64,000 nt of DNA, from positions 536,084 to 600,083 of the forward strand of contig NC_018338.1 of assembly GCF_000234665.1 (NCBI RefSeq), given 5' to 3'. The DNA comes from Leishmania mexicana MHOM/GT/2001/U1103. Its lineage: Eukaryota > Euglenozoa > Kinetoplastea > Trypanosomatida > Trypanosomatidae. The notes under the pieces are model-generated. The model was not told where the DNA came from. It searched no databases and worked only from the letters and a program-made list of their open reading frames with translations. Within the stretch, counting starts at the first letter, position 1. Every line of letters begins with the position of its first letter. Both the position numbers and the translations under genes were made by a program. Below, piece after piece: positions 11,701 through 20,006 of the stretch.

Positions 11701-12102
11701 GTTTCACCGCAGTTAGATGACCTTGCGGCTACCAGACAGCGCCTGCTGGATTTGCTGTGCCATCCACGGGTGCGCCATCTAGAGCGGTCAGCAGAACTAG
11801 GGCCTCTCGAGAAGGCAACTACTGCAGCCCTGGTTCAGACCTACCATGACGCCATGGAAGAGTGCTACGAGGCTCAACAGGCTGCGCTTGAGCGAGAGCT
11901 GCGAGATGCGCAGTGCAAAGTTGAGAGCCTTCTGGCGCGACTGCAGGAGCAAGAGGAGCAGCACGCGATGGAGTCGGCAGAGGTGGAGATTCGCATTGGC
12001 CGCATGCGTGAGATGGTGCAAAGCAAGCTCATGGCAGACGAGATTGCCGAGCAGCACATGCGAGAGACGGATGCTGCCGTGCGCGCGCACTTCGTGCTCT
12101 AG
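2770..12102 (+). CDS. Giant PH-domain-like and coiled-coil protein (3110 aa)
   Basis: The first ATG in this frame is at 2770, and the protein of 3110 residues ends at a TAG. The N-terminal 115 residues are Ser/Arg-rich. Residues about 117-280 look like a pleckstrin-homology domain: it opens with GELWYVTGK and ends with a helix containing HRKWLDFWEEM. The long middle is Ala/Glu-rich and mostly helical, with many diverged helix-loop-helix units. Three copies of a 47-residue unit beginning LRxIAQALGVPPDTY lie near residues 1711-1820; the last is partial. Residues about 2470-3105 form an almost continuous heptad coiled coil. No catalytic motif is visible. A structural or cytoskeleton/membrane tethering role is an inference from PH plus coiled coil. 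I recognise no named family. Confidence 0.9.
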   Translation: MSGRNTPQAKSRQCSSGHVTPTSSRRVPHLNVSVLSSEASFSKMATQRACSTDHGMDRYTGRRSSMLSMLRVPVHEEPEEEEVPASPDPYAMSPFRGASPSIVSMVRAGSISSENMPLPLNIQHIEGELWYVTGKNGPGRKHATAQWVVCEDQRLSVYSSWAKSSRLVEEARFERVRVMFDFLHPHMHPEVMGSGTPQTRRMTIHRNEPRTTAESRYAFRIRDPCDAKTLAGYYYFGVECVMRDPLTMRLRRSLAIFCTDHQDDHRKWLDFWEEMQVRYPMLRSRNAAAMPMDISLESLSEFVFPQQVAKPAVGGKGEDNTDAVNSPGLPSPIGRDDSLDTTHAPKWTDSEHGQPDWKGSTRPLPFVSSGRASAGGVRGSLLGDVAAGGEEDKAGGSEQWLALLVDTERQAREGIELMEAATRSVLEANQALRDLFHHVAPTATVLSPVAAVCSKDEGSAGDDVASGVAMSDGDMMRALQAELRALCAALERAKSQAFTPATAPEALTSGESAAVSNQVLLAAYEQELAELRVQNTTLRRELDTHAATAAARVERALGEWTLTGTVDIVVSDAEGGGDGHEVADASADRQRYLAADEALVRALIEAALVQESSTAAFDSSSAVASSAQVNTLGESASTPQAPHATLSTNADGYDGANTAGRPLGTASDSHQLHRAHSGEAQLSDASSATGDLATSLPALVQQHLSTFATEHGRRLGNPDLARSLSTDRDSLLYHVVDEVVTAFKDLVDAPHIDTGISKADGNVGVSAPTATVVSSWLSVLHRCLLHRLGVVGVVRGAGASNQSPLAAAEVGGPATDAASAVEAAAGDDVTRCRPPAGDSSNVRQSSSLPPLTDEEIAIVGDLHHSAHDVVAWILDLLGERQRYAAYVTTLDSLTCRHDVFRPLEEVQGELERATGRCEAAAASSAADGNAEDSEKHTVDGSDGLRVECRLKERLQHAMAAFGSRREEAAVLRRLLTAILYGSEMALQKADSTDGVVPAATTGAAVACEAFHTAQEAGLGEVDTLRGAAEACVAARAREEVWARTLTPAVLQARADAFIGAPCIQDMVHALQLTLGRCPEIHGRPRWVGGAAYVPPLSQESIRSLVEELHQRLTVEQARCNGLLGEVMLISSALASVGSELLTAAFSTAMTATANASAMTDEAVKAWAAYTQHAHEVVSGEQRDLQQPVEARADPCLSAVSAETTAEAAPHEAVHARLVAALSGADGARGLRSAAFDAANSLLPNLSASIAGAQTALWGLVGVLLRHGAGAGVPSPEALLALPIVNHIAAPNAIGDSDTDASSLGVHMGVAGSAAEELLSECEKATSERREWMQQLLQWLKDFPPTNTSDAAPEPASELPSDASTAHEAYAQLLEELAAAESEHVSRVGAVEALLWKTSCVRTISVPEMSDGAGVADSAALAAAAAADIAEALRVSEAHVSVMEASVDPVQRAAHVSATIAHHPRGLTRASVLGAVHACPFARLQEALKGAPADSAATASDTSEQSTALSATVDSPEGIDTVNQLARSLQHRAAKMAAVVEFEKRVLALLPRPQNIAIANAGVPTIDATPACKAGQALAAMLADELDIQIPEANFKRPPTASAALLDSLASYIEQLHDAALPALHHRRIQSVYAPLEQLRAAVDALHDAALEKVADGALEQIPSLHSMIDMPWPEALKNADLRHIHFIIEHLASRANRAASPDSTDDQFNDLRTIAQALGVPPDTYAGERGGECVPTTGQLVERAGAVVSARAEEAAGLRAIAQALGVPPDTYAGERGGECVPTTGQLVERAGAVVSARAEEAAGLRAIAQALGVPPDTYGDEWTEEMTPKCSEVLAAVDALVKRSKMTPEAASMDAGEGEAAVGVLVTLWEAIEEAGVVTADLEDGWWSVEGPNRWEAAGRLVGALSAAVEVSREELVDVSERIKQFEDELVNVERDHNESREAITAAVEKLRGGLGEATIEDPGEMSPPSSRGSTVCGPLFTSLRQLTSEVSDVAYALRRVKQVLEEHNTEEKCMPELEEVSFPVSQQDGCDVLEPGKVLTYKDVVAGVRAKVEALRKERARRIETDAALKNFLSAVTDRSTFSEEQPVPRPSSLTSRRCVKPKAKPQPADSDSSVSEEFSLPRTPLHLPTGSGNADVLLGCSGSISVPVPRWVTTEVLEKVRQQMSQAEGAIATMRDAVTAAYEALGGEDDVVHASDNEAAQLLVKLAQNTAESIEFVKRLLEPLEESEASTGRREQLEHLVDRIKEKLGISSEGSMPTLPQVMEEGMHSMYNESISSRRSLGSSVNRHLPRKQKPVAPDVEFTKGFHLAQQAVRNRDSSVPSLTSTLKVLTPSPSGPPDSTEDVEKEIGYRMQELDALRRGCSVALRTLDSSLNVSDMDCNAMVMHLVGRCNDVQTAMRITDAVFEDDDIISEVSAAASSYRASNPSASEHPLPMRCSVLVRAVKSLDNLCESMRHTQANMVKQQRFLMHNEAQNTGELRRALVELEQQLRDGNAERLALQKAKEATEKSAAELSHGLEMAHNELTDLQNVRDDLEKSLVQLKQQHVRDDDELNRAGEKLNSLSDHAAALQGVLEAAKDAVDKEVLGSCQQLHLVVVGREMPKPEMLAEGKAQEVLLSGLHAITKALQNAVKEMTRFAPGDTGVAAVFAEERKHAAQQAAALKSELASVAEAKEEAEARTKAAAKRLRQTEDAFEDEVAKLKRALRNSEAMLEDKEANHQRQLRQGQAAAEDQLALVQQRLDRVTRAQTEEERRRVASEENVQKLRSALAEAELELARQQRHAAEYTMTERKGSIHRIDSLEADLAAARLHSSELAQALGRARRDGAEAALALEAEALEKAKLAEELADTRAQLRAGNNELASICASIASTGLTSSIKSSASSSVPPARAAELLAGLIDHVAVLQRALEAQQTARQQHRSRGTQSEDAVAETLAGFAAIWATAVKTGRTPARLNEAWLTPTDKAEVVSSALTHDVSPQLDDLAATRQRLLDLLCHPRVRHLERSAELGPLEKATTAALVQTYHDAMEECYEAQQAALERELRDAQCKVESLLARLQEQEEQHAMESAEVEIRIGRMREMVQSKLMADEIAEQHMRETDAAVRAHFVL
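7900..8227 (+). repeat. Tandem 141-bp coding repeat (two full copies plus a partial third)
   Basis: The unit starts CTGCGC(A/G)CCATCGCCCAGG at 7900, 8041 and 8182. The first two copies are 141 bp each and differ only near the start; the third is identical for about 46 bases and then diverges. The unit is in frame and encodes 47 residues inside the giant protein. The near identity indicates recent duplication or gene conversion, and copy number could be collapsed in the assembly. Confidence 0.95.
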
Positions 12103-13009
12103 TCTCAGCTGTTAAACTTGACGCTCGCTGTGTACACGCGTGCACATACACTGATTCACTTGGTGCACGGGTCTGTAAATGTGTGTGTGTGTGTGTGCCT
12201 GTACGCGCGCGCATGCGTGATTGTACTACCAGTGATCAAATACCCTGTGCCATCTTTTCTCGGATGCGCGATTGGATGGACAGGAGGTTCTCTCTCTCCC
12301 ATTCTCTCCGCTGGTGCACAGCATGGGACGCGATGCGGTGCTCTGCATGATGGTCTTGATGGGTGTCTTCTCCGTGTTGTGCCCTTACCTCTTTTCGCCC
12401 TTTCGGGCTCCAGGTCCGTTTGGGCTGCACCACCACTGCTGGCACCTCTCCCCCGCTCTATGCAACCATCCAACCTCGCTTCACTTCACCTCCTCTTGCT
12501 CCTCTTCCGCGTGATCTTTTCCTGCCTTGCACGCACCTGTGCTTTGCCTCTTCGGTGGTGCGGCGTGACGAGGGGCGTGTCTTACCAGCCGTCGGGCCTC
12601 GTGTGGTTTTGATTGCTTATTTTTGTTGTTGTACGTCCGCGCTCTCGCCGCACGCGCTGGAGCCATTCGAACGTTTGTTTTCGGCCCTCTTCTTTTTTTT
12701 CGTGTGCGTACGTGTGTGTGAGTGTGTGTGCCTCTCCCGGTCTGCGCCACGTTACTTGTGTGCAGCTTCCACATCGCCACCCCCTCCCCCTTCCCCCCAA
12801 AAAGTGTTGTGCGCCCAATGAGAAGGACATAGAACCCGCGCACGCAAACACATACACACACACACGCGTGAGCATCGTTACTCGCCGTGTCTCTCGCGTG
12901 CATCGCACACGATACGGACGCAGGGAAGTTGAAGCAGCGGTAACACCTTTCCCACTCCGCTTATCCCCTTTTCTCCCCCTTCCCCTTCCCCAGCGACGCA
13001 TACAAAAGG
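12103..13009 (+). other. Intergenic region between giant gene and carrier-like gene
   Basis: This holds the 3' untranslated region of the giant gene and the leader of the next gene. It contains a GT-rich patch near 12179-12197, a T run near 12690, and CA-rich sequence near 12850. No coding region is supported. Confidence 0.75.
12960..12993 (+). promoter_or_regulatory. Candidate spliced-leader acceptor for the carrier-like gene
   Basis: An almost pure C/T tract of about 32 bases ends in CAG, with the AG at 12992-12993. It lies only 17 bases before the ATG at 13010, so use of this site would give a very short leader. An upstream pyrimidine tract near 12780-12800 is an alternative. Confidence 0.5.
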
Positions 13010-13999
13010 ATGGCAATACCAGATGCAGCTGCGGTGACGTCGCCGGCGCTCGTGATGACGGAGGCGGAGCTGCGGAAGGCGCTGCAGCCAGCCCCTCTCC
13101 ATAAGGTAAAGAACTTCTCTGGCGCGACCATCGCAGCCGACTGCTCTACTGCGGTCGCCGTTGCCCTCACGGCGGCTATTCCGATCTCTATAATCGACTA
13201 CAGCATAATGGCGCGGGTGGCCGGCGTTTCCCCGAGTAGCACACAGGAGCTCTTCAAGGGTGTCACGACGGTGCTCTTACGCCCTCACAAGTTTTTCTTC
13301 CCATGCGCGGAGAACAAGTGCAGCCTGGTATACCGTGTTTGCGCCACAACGTACGGCTTTACGTACATGGGCTCCAATCTGGCAAAGAGCTACTGTGAAT
13401 CGCACGGTATGGAGAAGGATGCAAATCTGGCCGCAGGCATTGTGAGTGGTGTGATGAACACTGTCTTCACAATTTGGAAAGATAGCATCATCTTGCGCGC
13501 TCTGCCACCGGCCAATCCGAAGGACCTGTCCAGCGCGAAGAAGCCAGTGCCGTTCTTGACGCGCGCCCTTTTCTGCGGACGTGACACGCTGACGTGCGTA
13601 GCCGCCTTCACGTTCGTGCCCATTGTCGCGTCGTGGATCTCGGGGTACGCCTACCACCAGAAGCGGCTGCCGCAGGCGTCAGACGCAATTCTTCCCGAAA
13701 ACGAGGGCAAGGTGCGCCTGCCCATTTCATGCGTCGACACAGCGCAGATGTTGACGCCGGCGCTTCTGCAGTTCTTGACGACGCTCATGCACATCACAGC
13801 TATTCGGTACCGTCAGATGTACCCGCATTTTTCGCTGAAGGATCTCTCCGACAGCATGCGGAGCACGTACATCTCCTCGACACTTCTGCGGATTTGTCGT
13901 ATTATGCCCGCCTTTGGCATCGGCGGTATCATGAATCGCGAACTGCGCTCCTCGTTGCTGGACAAGGCAGACCCCCTCGAGCAGCCGACCGTGGCGTAA
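13010..13999 (+). CDS. Mitochondrial-carrier-like membrane protein (329 aa)
   Basis: The ATG at 13010 lies just after a pyrimidine tract, and the protein of 329 residues is the usual length of a mitochondrial carrier (about 300). Three repeats of about 100 residues can be made out. Each has a small-residue-rich helix (FSGATIAADCSTAV and LAAGIVSGVMNT for the first two) followed by a helix ending in charged residues (SIIDYSIMAR, IWKDSIILRAL, HITAIRYRQM). This is the carrier layout of six transmembrane helices. The canonical Px(D/E)xx(K/R) signatures are degenerate, so the protein may be an atypical or outer-membrane carrier relative rather than an active transporter. Substrate is unknown. The family call is an inference from pattern, not a search. 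Confidence 0.65.
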   Translation: MAIPDAAAVTSPALVMTEAELRKALQPAPLHKVKNFSGATIAADCSTAVAVALTAAIPISIIDYSIMARVAGVSPSSTQELFKGVTTVLLRPHKFFFPCAENKCSLVYRVCATTYGFTYMGSNLAKSYCESHGMEKDANLAAGIVSGVMNTVFTIWKDSIILRALPPANPKDLSSAKKPVPFLTRALFCGRDTLTCVAAFTFVPIVASWISGYAYHQKRLPQASDAILPENEGKVRLPISCVDTAQMLTPALLQFLTTLMHITAIRYRQMYPHFSLKDLSDSMRSTYISSTLLRICRIMPAFGIGGIMNRELRSSLLDKADPLEQPTVA

Positions 14000-15220
14000 A
14001 TCTTTGCGAGGACGTGCGAGTGAAAGGGACGTGTGCGTATGTATATGCGGGTGTATGTTGACCTGCGCGTGCGCTTCGGCGAAATGCAATCGAAGCGTAC
14101 TTTCCTCCACCTTTTCTTTTTTTTTTTTCCTGCGTGTACCTCGTCGAGTCTGTGCGGACTTCCTTACCGCTTACGTTATAAAATTGTTTCACTCCCATCT
14201 ATTCTCTCTGGCGCCCCCCCCTCCCTCCGGCACGCAGGCGCGTGTAGGTCTGTGCGCGGCATGTGGAATCAGGACGCGATGAAACGAGACCAAGGTTGAT
14301 GGTCGCAGCCGATGATGGCAAGGCGGGAGTTGGTGGCACAGTGGGAGGGTGAGGGGGAGGGGGGACGGCACTCTCGCGCACACACTTAAGCGGTCTAGCA
14401 CGACCTTCGTCACTCTTCTCGGCGGCAGGTCTGTTCCTCGTGCCTCTGCGGATTCCCTACGTCTCCTCACCGTCCCTCTCTGTACGTTCTCACTGCTGTT
14501 TTTTCTCCTCCACGGGCACGCCCCATGCCCATGGCCCCATTCTCTGTGTCTGTGTGTGTGTGTGAGGAGGGGCGGAGGGGGGGGGGGAGAGGCAGTACGT
14601 GATTAAGACATCGCCCACTAATTTTTTTTTCGCTTCTTCTCCTTTTCCTTTCCTCTAGCGTGCGTGTTGTCGTTTCGTGTGCGTGTGTCTGTGTTTTCGT
14701 GTCTCGTCGTTTGCCCGTGTTGGTCCTGGTCGATGTTGTGCTGTCATGTCTCGCCACTTTTGGTCGCCCGTTTCCTTTTTCGTTTTTTGTCTCGTGACTT
14801 CGCAGCTCGTGGTAGTGGATGTTGGAGGGGGTTAGGGTAGGGTAGGGCTGCGTGTGTGTGTTTCGGGTGAAAGACCTTGGTAGGAGGAGCAAGGGGGGAG
14901 GTGAGGGAGCGGTGCAAACGGAAGGAGTGTGGAGGGGGTGGCGGCGGCGCGGGTGAAGGTGACCTCTGCACGGCGATGACGCGCTGATGTGGGTGTTTAC
15001 TTTGTGTGATGGCGTCTTTTCCTTCTGCCGCATTCGCTGCTCACTCTTTCCCTTCTAGTCGCACGCCTCACCACCCCCAATCCTCCTCGTGCCACTCCCT
15101 TCTCGCCGGTCTGCCATTTCTCTTAATCCTTTTCGCCGTTTTTTTTTTCTTCGGCATCTACCCGCTGCCATCTCCCTTGAAAAGCGCACAGACGTTCAGG
15201 TTAACTCACAGACAACCACA

Positions 15221-15695
15221 CGCACACACAGACACACACACCGCACACACCTGTTCTTTGTTTCCTGGGCTTTGACGTGTGCATCCCGACAACGCCCTGC
15301 GTCTTGCGCCGTCTTCCATCTTCCCTCTCCACCCGTTGGATGTGTCCGCACTTCCTCTTACCACACCCGCTTCGTCTTGCCATGCCATCGCATCCACCGA
15401 CCCCCTTTTTCGGTCTCTTTCCCTTTCAACTTCCCCTTGTATGGACCCCCGATGGCACAGGGGACGCCTCCCAGCGCGTGGTACGCCTCAGAGCCCAGCA
15501 ACCCCTCCACTCTCTGCGGGGAAGCCAAGCAGTCCGCCATCCCTCCCTATCCCCTGCCAAATGCTGAGCCACTTGTGGTGGTGACAGGGCCAGGTCGTGG
15601 ATGGCGTTGCGTGGGAGCGGCAGCGAGGCGACCTGCGGGGGTGCGGGTGATTTGGTGGAGCTGGAGGCGGAGGGGCGCTGCTCTGGTGGCCGGGT
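15221..15695 (-). mobile_element. SIDER-like short retroposon repeat, copy 1
   Basis: About 475 bases match, in reverse complement and with only a few differences, the sequence at about 21338-21821. Its end (about 15450-15695) also matches the copy at 26767-27042. The part resembling CCTGTCACCACCACAAGTGG followed by a GGGGATAGGGAGGG run (minus strand) is similar to the more diverged element at 56205-56580. Short dispersed elements of this kind in Leishmania 3' untranslated regions are the SIDER family, remnants of ingi-type retroposons. Family assignment is from memory of their general features. Confidence 0.65.
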
Positions 15696-17714
15696 CGGCG
15701 CATTTGCTGCAACGCGCGTGTGTGCCTACGGCTGCTTCGCACCACGCGACAGGGCCCCGTGACGGCCCACCTGCAGTAGAATCGAGCTCATGTTGGATGA
15801 CGGGGCGAAAGCGTTGAAGAGAACATTAAGTGTCCGACGGGCGCACGTGTTTTGTGTGCTCTGCAGGCGTTTCTCGAGGCGGCGTTTTCCTTTTTTTGTT
15901 GTCAGTGCGTACACGCCTTGCGTATGGGTGCCTCTCTCTTGGGTTGAGTGCTGCCCGTGGTCGGATCTGTCTCTCTCGCCTCGTCTCGATACGTGTGTCT
16001 GTGCGATCAGTAAGGATGGACGTGCTGCGGCTGTGCACTCAGGCGAGGGGGGAAGGCAAGATGGGTAATGCGTGTGTGCCTAGGGTTCAAGTAGGAAGGG
16101 GGGAGGCGGGTTCGGGGAGAGGGCGTTGAGGCTGCTAAAGAGCGACAGTGCCACATCACGGGGGTTCGCCTCGGTATTTATTACCACAGTAGGAAAAACA
16201 AGGTATGAGTTGTGTTTACAGGACTCAGACCCCTCTTCAGGAGGTGTGTGTGTGTGGGGAGGGGGTGGTGGTGGCAGCAGTGCCACAGGTGGGGGTTTTG
16301 AAACAGGGTAAAGAAGGATGTAGTAGTAAAGGGGCATCAAGGGCGCACGGGATACACGCACAACAAGAAAAGTAAAAAGAGGATGTGAGAGGTGGGAAGG
16401 GAGAGGGGAGAGGGGGGCAAGCGGACGAAAAAGCAATGATGCGTGGTGTGCAGGAGCGGATGGTTAAGCAGATGAAAAGGATACTAATAAAGCACGCAAG
16501 CGAAAAAAAAGGGTATCTCTCTCTCCCCCCACTCGACACCTGCGGCAGGGTTGCTCCCTTTTTTTTGAATTACCGTTTTGTATCGCAGAAACTCGCAGCA
16601 GCGCGACCAAGACACTGTTCACTTGAAAGCAAGCATTCAAGAACACAAGAGTAGAAGGCTACTCGCTCGTAGCCCGCACGTACCAGTCCGGCCCAGGCAG
16701 TGATCGCACGTAGCCGGCCCCCCTCCTCCTCCCCCTTTCTCCCAGCCATCTGCCAACACAAGCACGTACGCGCAGAACCTTGCTGGGTGCCTCGCAAGTT
16801 AATGTTATCGCCTTCTCCTTTTTCTGTTGTATGAGGATGCGGTGAGATTGGGGAGGTGGAGGCGAGGCGAAATGACAAAGCGATGGGCGGACGGTTTGTG
16901 TGCGTGCCGTGCGCGGTCCTCTCGCGTCTGCGCATCACATATTGTCACTGGCGGATACCTTGTTGGTTTTCGCCCTTACTCTCGCCTCCCCTACTGGTGA
17001 AGCGAAAGAGGCTATGGGACTGCGCCTACATCTCCTCCACTTTCTCGTTTCTCCTGCCGCGCATTTTCCTACGCACAAACATGCCCGCGCCCCGACAACA
17101 CGCATCTTGCGCCCCGCACAAATCAGTCGACCTCCTTTTCCCGGTTTCCACTCTCTTCAGTGTTTTTTTGTTCTACATACGTAATCGACCCCTCCCTTTT
17201 CCTCCCTCCTCTCCCCTCCCTTGCATCATCCCGTTGTGCCGTTAAACTGCAATCATATCCAACACCATCGCGAGGAAAGGGGGAAACATAAACGAGGAAG
17301 CAACATCTGTAGCAGTGTATCGTAACAGGTAGAGTTGTTGTGCACTGTGTTCATCACGGGCCTGAAAGAAAGCATACACCGACACCTCACACCCACACGG
17401 ACACCGCTGTACAAGTGTTTAACAGAGCTGTATCAGCTGCAGCTGTCTCTCTTTTTTTTTGTCTTCGTTTCCTTCACTTCCCTGTCATCATCTTTTCGTT
17501 GTTTTCGACGCCCTTTTCGGCACCCCTCTTTTCCTTTTTCGTTAAATCGATCACCGCCTGCGACATACTTCAAAGAAAAACCGAGAAGTCCACTACGGCA
17601 CTGTTTCTAACACACACACACACACACATTTTCGCCATTGCAAGTGCCGATCCATTCGTTCGTCTACTGGAATACGGCCACCTGCACCCCACAACTCCTC
17701 AACATCGCAGCTGT

Positions 17715-17760
17715 CTTGGCTTCTTCTGTTCTCGATTCTGAATTTTTTCTACTTTCTCAG
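17715..17760 (+). promoter_or_regulatory. Candidate spliced-leader acceptor for the kinase gene
   Basis: A T/C-rich tract ends in ACTTTCTCAG, with the AG at 17759-17760. This would leave a leader of about 245 bases before the ATG at 18006. Confidence 0.5.
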
Positions 17761-18005
17761 GAGGAAAGCACTGAAGGACCTGTGGTGCTATCTTCTTCAC
17801 CCGTGTCTGTGCGCATGCGCGAGCGCGGGGCACTCAATTCGGTCATTATCTTTAACCTCCTCGCTTTCACAATCGGCGATCTACTTGCCTCCTCTTCCTC
17901 CTCTGCGTCACCCTGCAGTCGCTACACCTCTCGGCGCTCTCCCCCCTCCTCGCTGCCCAACGCCCAACGCGCGTTCTGCACTCACGCGTGCAAACAAAGG
18001 GAGCA

Positions 18006-20006
18006 ATGATGAGTGTGGACGATTCTGTGTTCCGCAATGTTAACATGCGCGACCTGATCACGCGCGCGGCGCACGAGCCGCCGCGGTCTGCTCTGTACGA
18101 GTACGTCAAGTCGCTCAAGAGCGAGAATTGTCAGAGCACACCTCTGTCGCTGGCGTCCGACGACTCGTTGGACTCCACCACACACTCCATGTACAACAGC
18201 ATGGCGGACAACTTGTCGGAGTTGGGCGGCGCTACTGAGGATACCGAGACACGCGACTTAATCTACAAGCTGTGTCACTCGCTGCACAAGAAGGCAGTGC
18301 AGAAGATCGAGGGTTCCCGGCAGCATCGCCAGAGGTCGGTAGAGGTGGACGCGGAGCATGAGAAGAACATGTCACATATCGGAGACTGGATGCCGCTGTT
18401 GCACCTCTTCGACCCGCAGACGTTCTATGCGCTGCGAGGCACCCCCATGACGCTTGGCACCACTACTGAGCGTCCGCTCAGCCTTAACGTGGCAGAAAAC
18501 CCGAAGGAGGCTTCGCAGCTGCTCTTGGGCGAGCTAGACGTCGAGAAGCTGTCGGGCGGCAACAGCAACCACGTGTACCGCCTAGCACACCCCGACTTCC
18601 CCGGCAAGACAGTACTGCTGCGCGTGTATGGCAGCGGTGACAGCGAGGCGATTGATCGATTCCGCGACGTGATGGCGATGCGCGAGATGAGCCGGGCGAG
18701 GCTGAGTCCGGCCGTCCTGCACTCCTTCAAGTGGGGCCGTGTCGAGGAGTTCATGGAAAACGTCGCGACGTGCTCGACGGATATGCTGCTTCGTAGTCCA
18801 ACCCTGCTGGCGGAGGTGTGGTTGCTGGTACGCAAGATGCACAGCCTACCGTACGCCTCCTTCCTCCCGCAGAACGTCAACAAGGAGAAGATCCGCCACT
18901 TACTGCACCCGGTTCTCGCACACTGCCAATACGCCACCCCTGAGGAATACTGCGACCTCTTATCGACGCGCCTGAAGAAAGTGGTGCTGGCGAAAAAGAG
19001 CGACTACTACCTTGACAACACGAGTCAGAAGCTGATGGAGGACGCGTGCCCGTCCTCCTTCGAGCGCACATGCTTCCGCTTCCTGCGGCTCACCAGCAAC
19101 CTAATTCTGGAGTCCTACCGCGCCTCCTTCGTGTTCTTCATTAGCGCCGAGGTGATGCTGCTGCGCGAGCTCCTCATGAAGCGGGCGGTGCCGCTCGTCT
19201 TCTCGCACAACGACTTGAACCCGGGCAACATCCTCCTGGCGTGGCGCAAGGTGCCGAAGGAGATGCGCCCGCAGGCTGCCAACGACGAGGATGAAGAGGA
19301 CGAGGTGATGCCGGTGACCTCTGACCAGTCCACGGCCTTCAGTCGCAAATTCCTGTCCAAGAAGGGCCATCACCGGAACCTCGTGGACATGAAGGGCATC
19401 ATCTTCATCGACTTCGAGTACACGGACGTGAACTACCGCTGCTTCGATCTTGGCAACACGATCTGCGAGCTCGACTACGACTACACCCGCGGCACCGCCG
19501 AGGGTGAGCCTGGCTTCATCAAGTACCACTACACGTTTCCCCCGGAGGAGTACAGGGAGCAGTGGAAGGGGTACCCAATGACGTACCCGCGTTGCCAGGA
19601 GCTCATCTACACCACATGGGAGAAGAGCGAACAGCATCGCCAGCGACACGGCGGCGAGGCACCGCCAGCGCCGGCGCCGTCGGAGATGCATCTCGGGCAT
19701 ATCTGCTTGAAAGGGCTTCAGGCATACTTCGCGGCCGCGGCACCCGCCGGCACCGCTCGCGACGCCACCACCCCGATCACCCGTGACGAGCTCACGGAAG
19801 TGTTTATTGGCACCATGTGCTCGCACCTCAGCTGGTCGCTGTGGTCCTTCGTGATGTGCGTCAATCCTGACGTGTGCACCAACAACGCTAGCGATGACCT
19901 CTTCGCCAAAGGGAGTAGCGGGCTCGACTACATCTACTACGGCAACTGCCGCTTGCAGGAGTACGTGGCGCTGAAGCAATGGATGCGAGACAAGCAGCTT
20001 ATCTGA
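18006..20006 (+). CDS. Choline/ethanolamine kinase (666 aa)
   Basis: This enzyme would phosphorylate choline or ethanolamine with ATP, the first step of the Kennedy pathway to phosphatidylcholine and phosphatidylethanolamine, in the cytosol. Brenner's motif is visible as FSHNDLNPGNILL (H401, N402, D403, the catalytic Asp). The choline kinase motif follows as IDFEYTDVNYRCFDLGN, with the metal-binding Asp at residue 469. An upstream ATP-binding region contains GGNSNHVYRL. The N-terminal 170 residues and an acidic insert between the two motifs (about residues 425-445) make it longer than most family members, which are 350-450 residues. Two adjacent ATGs (18006 and 18009) could serve as start. 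It is the last plus-strand gene before the convergent strand switch. Choline versus ethanolamine preference cannot be decided from the sequence. Confidence 0.93.
   Translation: MMSVDDSVFRNVNMRDLITRAAHEPPRSALYEYVKSLKSENCQSTPLSLASDDSLDSTTHSMYNSMADNLSELGGATEDTETRDLIYKLCHSLHKKAVQKIEGSRQHRQRSVEVDAEHEKNMSHIGDWMPLLHLFDPQTFYALRGTPMTLGTTTERPLSLNVAENPKEASQLLLGELDVEKLSGGNSNHVYRLAHPDFPGKTVLLRVYGSGDSEAIDRFRDVMAMREMSRARLSPAVLHSFKWGRVEEFMENVATCSTDMLLRSPTLLAEVWLLVRKMHSLPYASFLPQNVNKEKIRHLLHPVLAHCQYATPEEYCDLLSTRLKKVVLAKKSDYYLDNTSQKLMEDACPSSFERTCFRFLRLTSNLILESYRASFVFFISAEVMLLRELLMKRAVPLVFSHNDLNPGNILLAWRKVPKEMRPQAANDEDEEDEVMPVTSDQSTAFSRKFLSKKGHHRNLVDMKGIIFIDFEYTDVNYRCFDLGNTICELDYDYTRGTAEGEPGFIKYHYTFPPEEYREQWKGYPMTYPRCQELIYTTWEKSEQHRQRHGGEAPPAPAPSEMHLGHICLKGLQAYFAAAAPAGTARDATTPITRDELTEVFIGTMCSHLSWSLWSFVMCVNPDVCTNNASDDLFAKGSSGLDYIYYGNCRLQEYVALKQWMRDKQLI

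Larger units (their letters stand above)
14000..18005 (+). other. 4-kb spacer between carrier-like and kinase genes, with a SIDER-like repeat
   Basis: No gene is supported. It contains a T-rich 3' flank of the carrier-like gene, a G run near 14577-14590, the SIDER-like repeat at 15221-15695, and a block at about 16080-16560 that is purine-rich on the plus strand, unlike the rest of this cluster. A pyrimidine-rich leader of the kinase gene follows. Open frames here are low-complexity or lie inside the repeat. Confidence 0.7.

Noticed and set aside
15089..15817. A 242-residue plus-strand open frame over the SIDER-like copy 1
   Set aside because: The frame exists because the repeat is GC-rich and stop-poor. 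The same frame recurs in the other copies with no selection pattern, so it reflects the repeat and not a gene.
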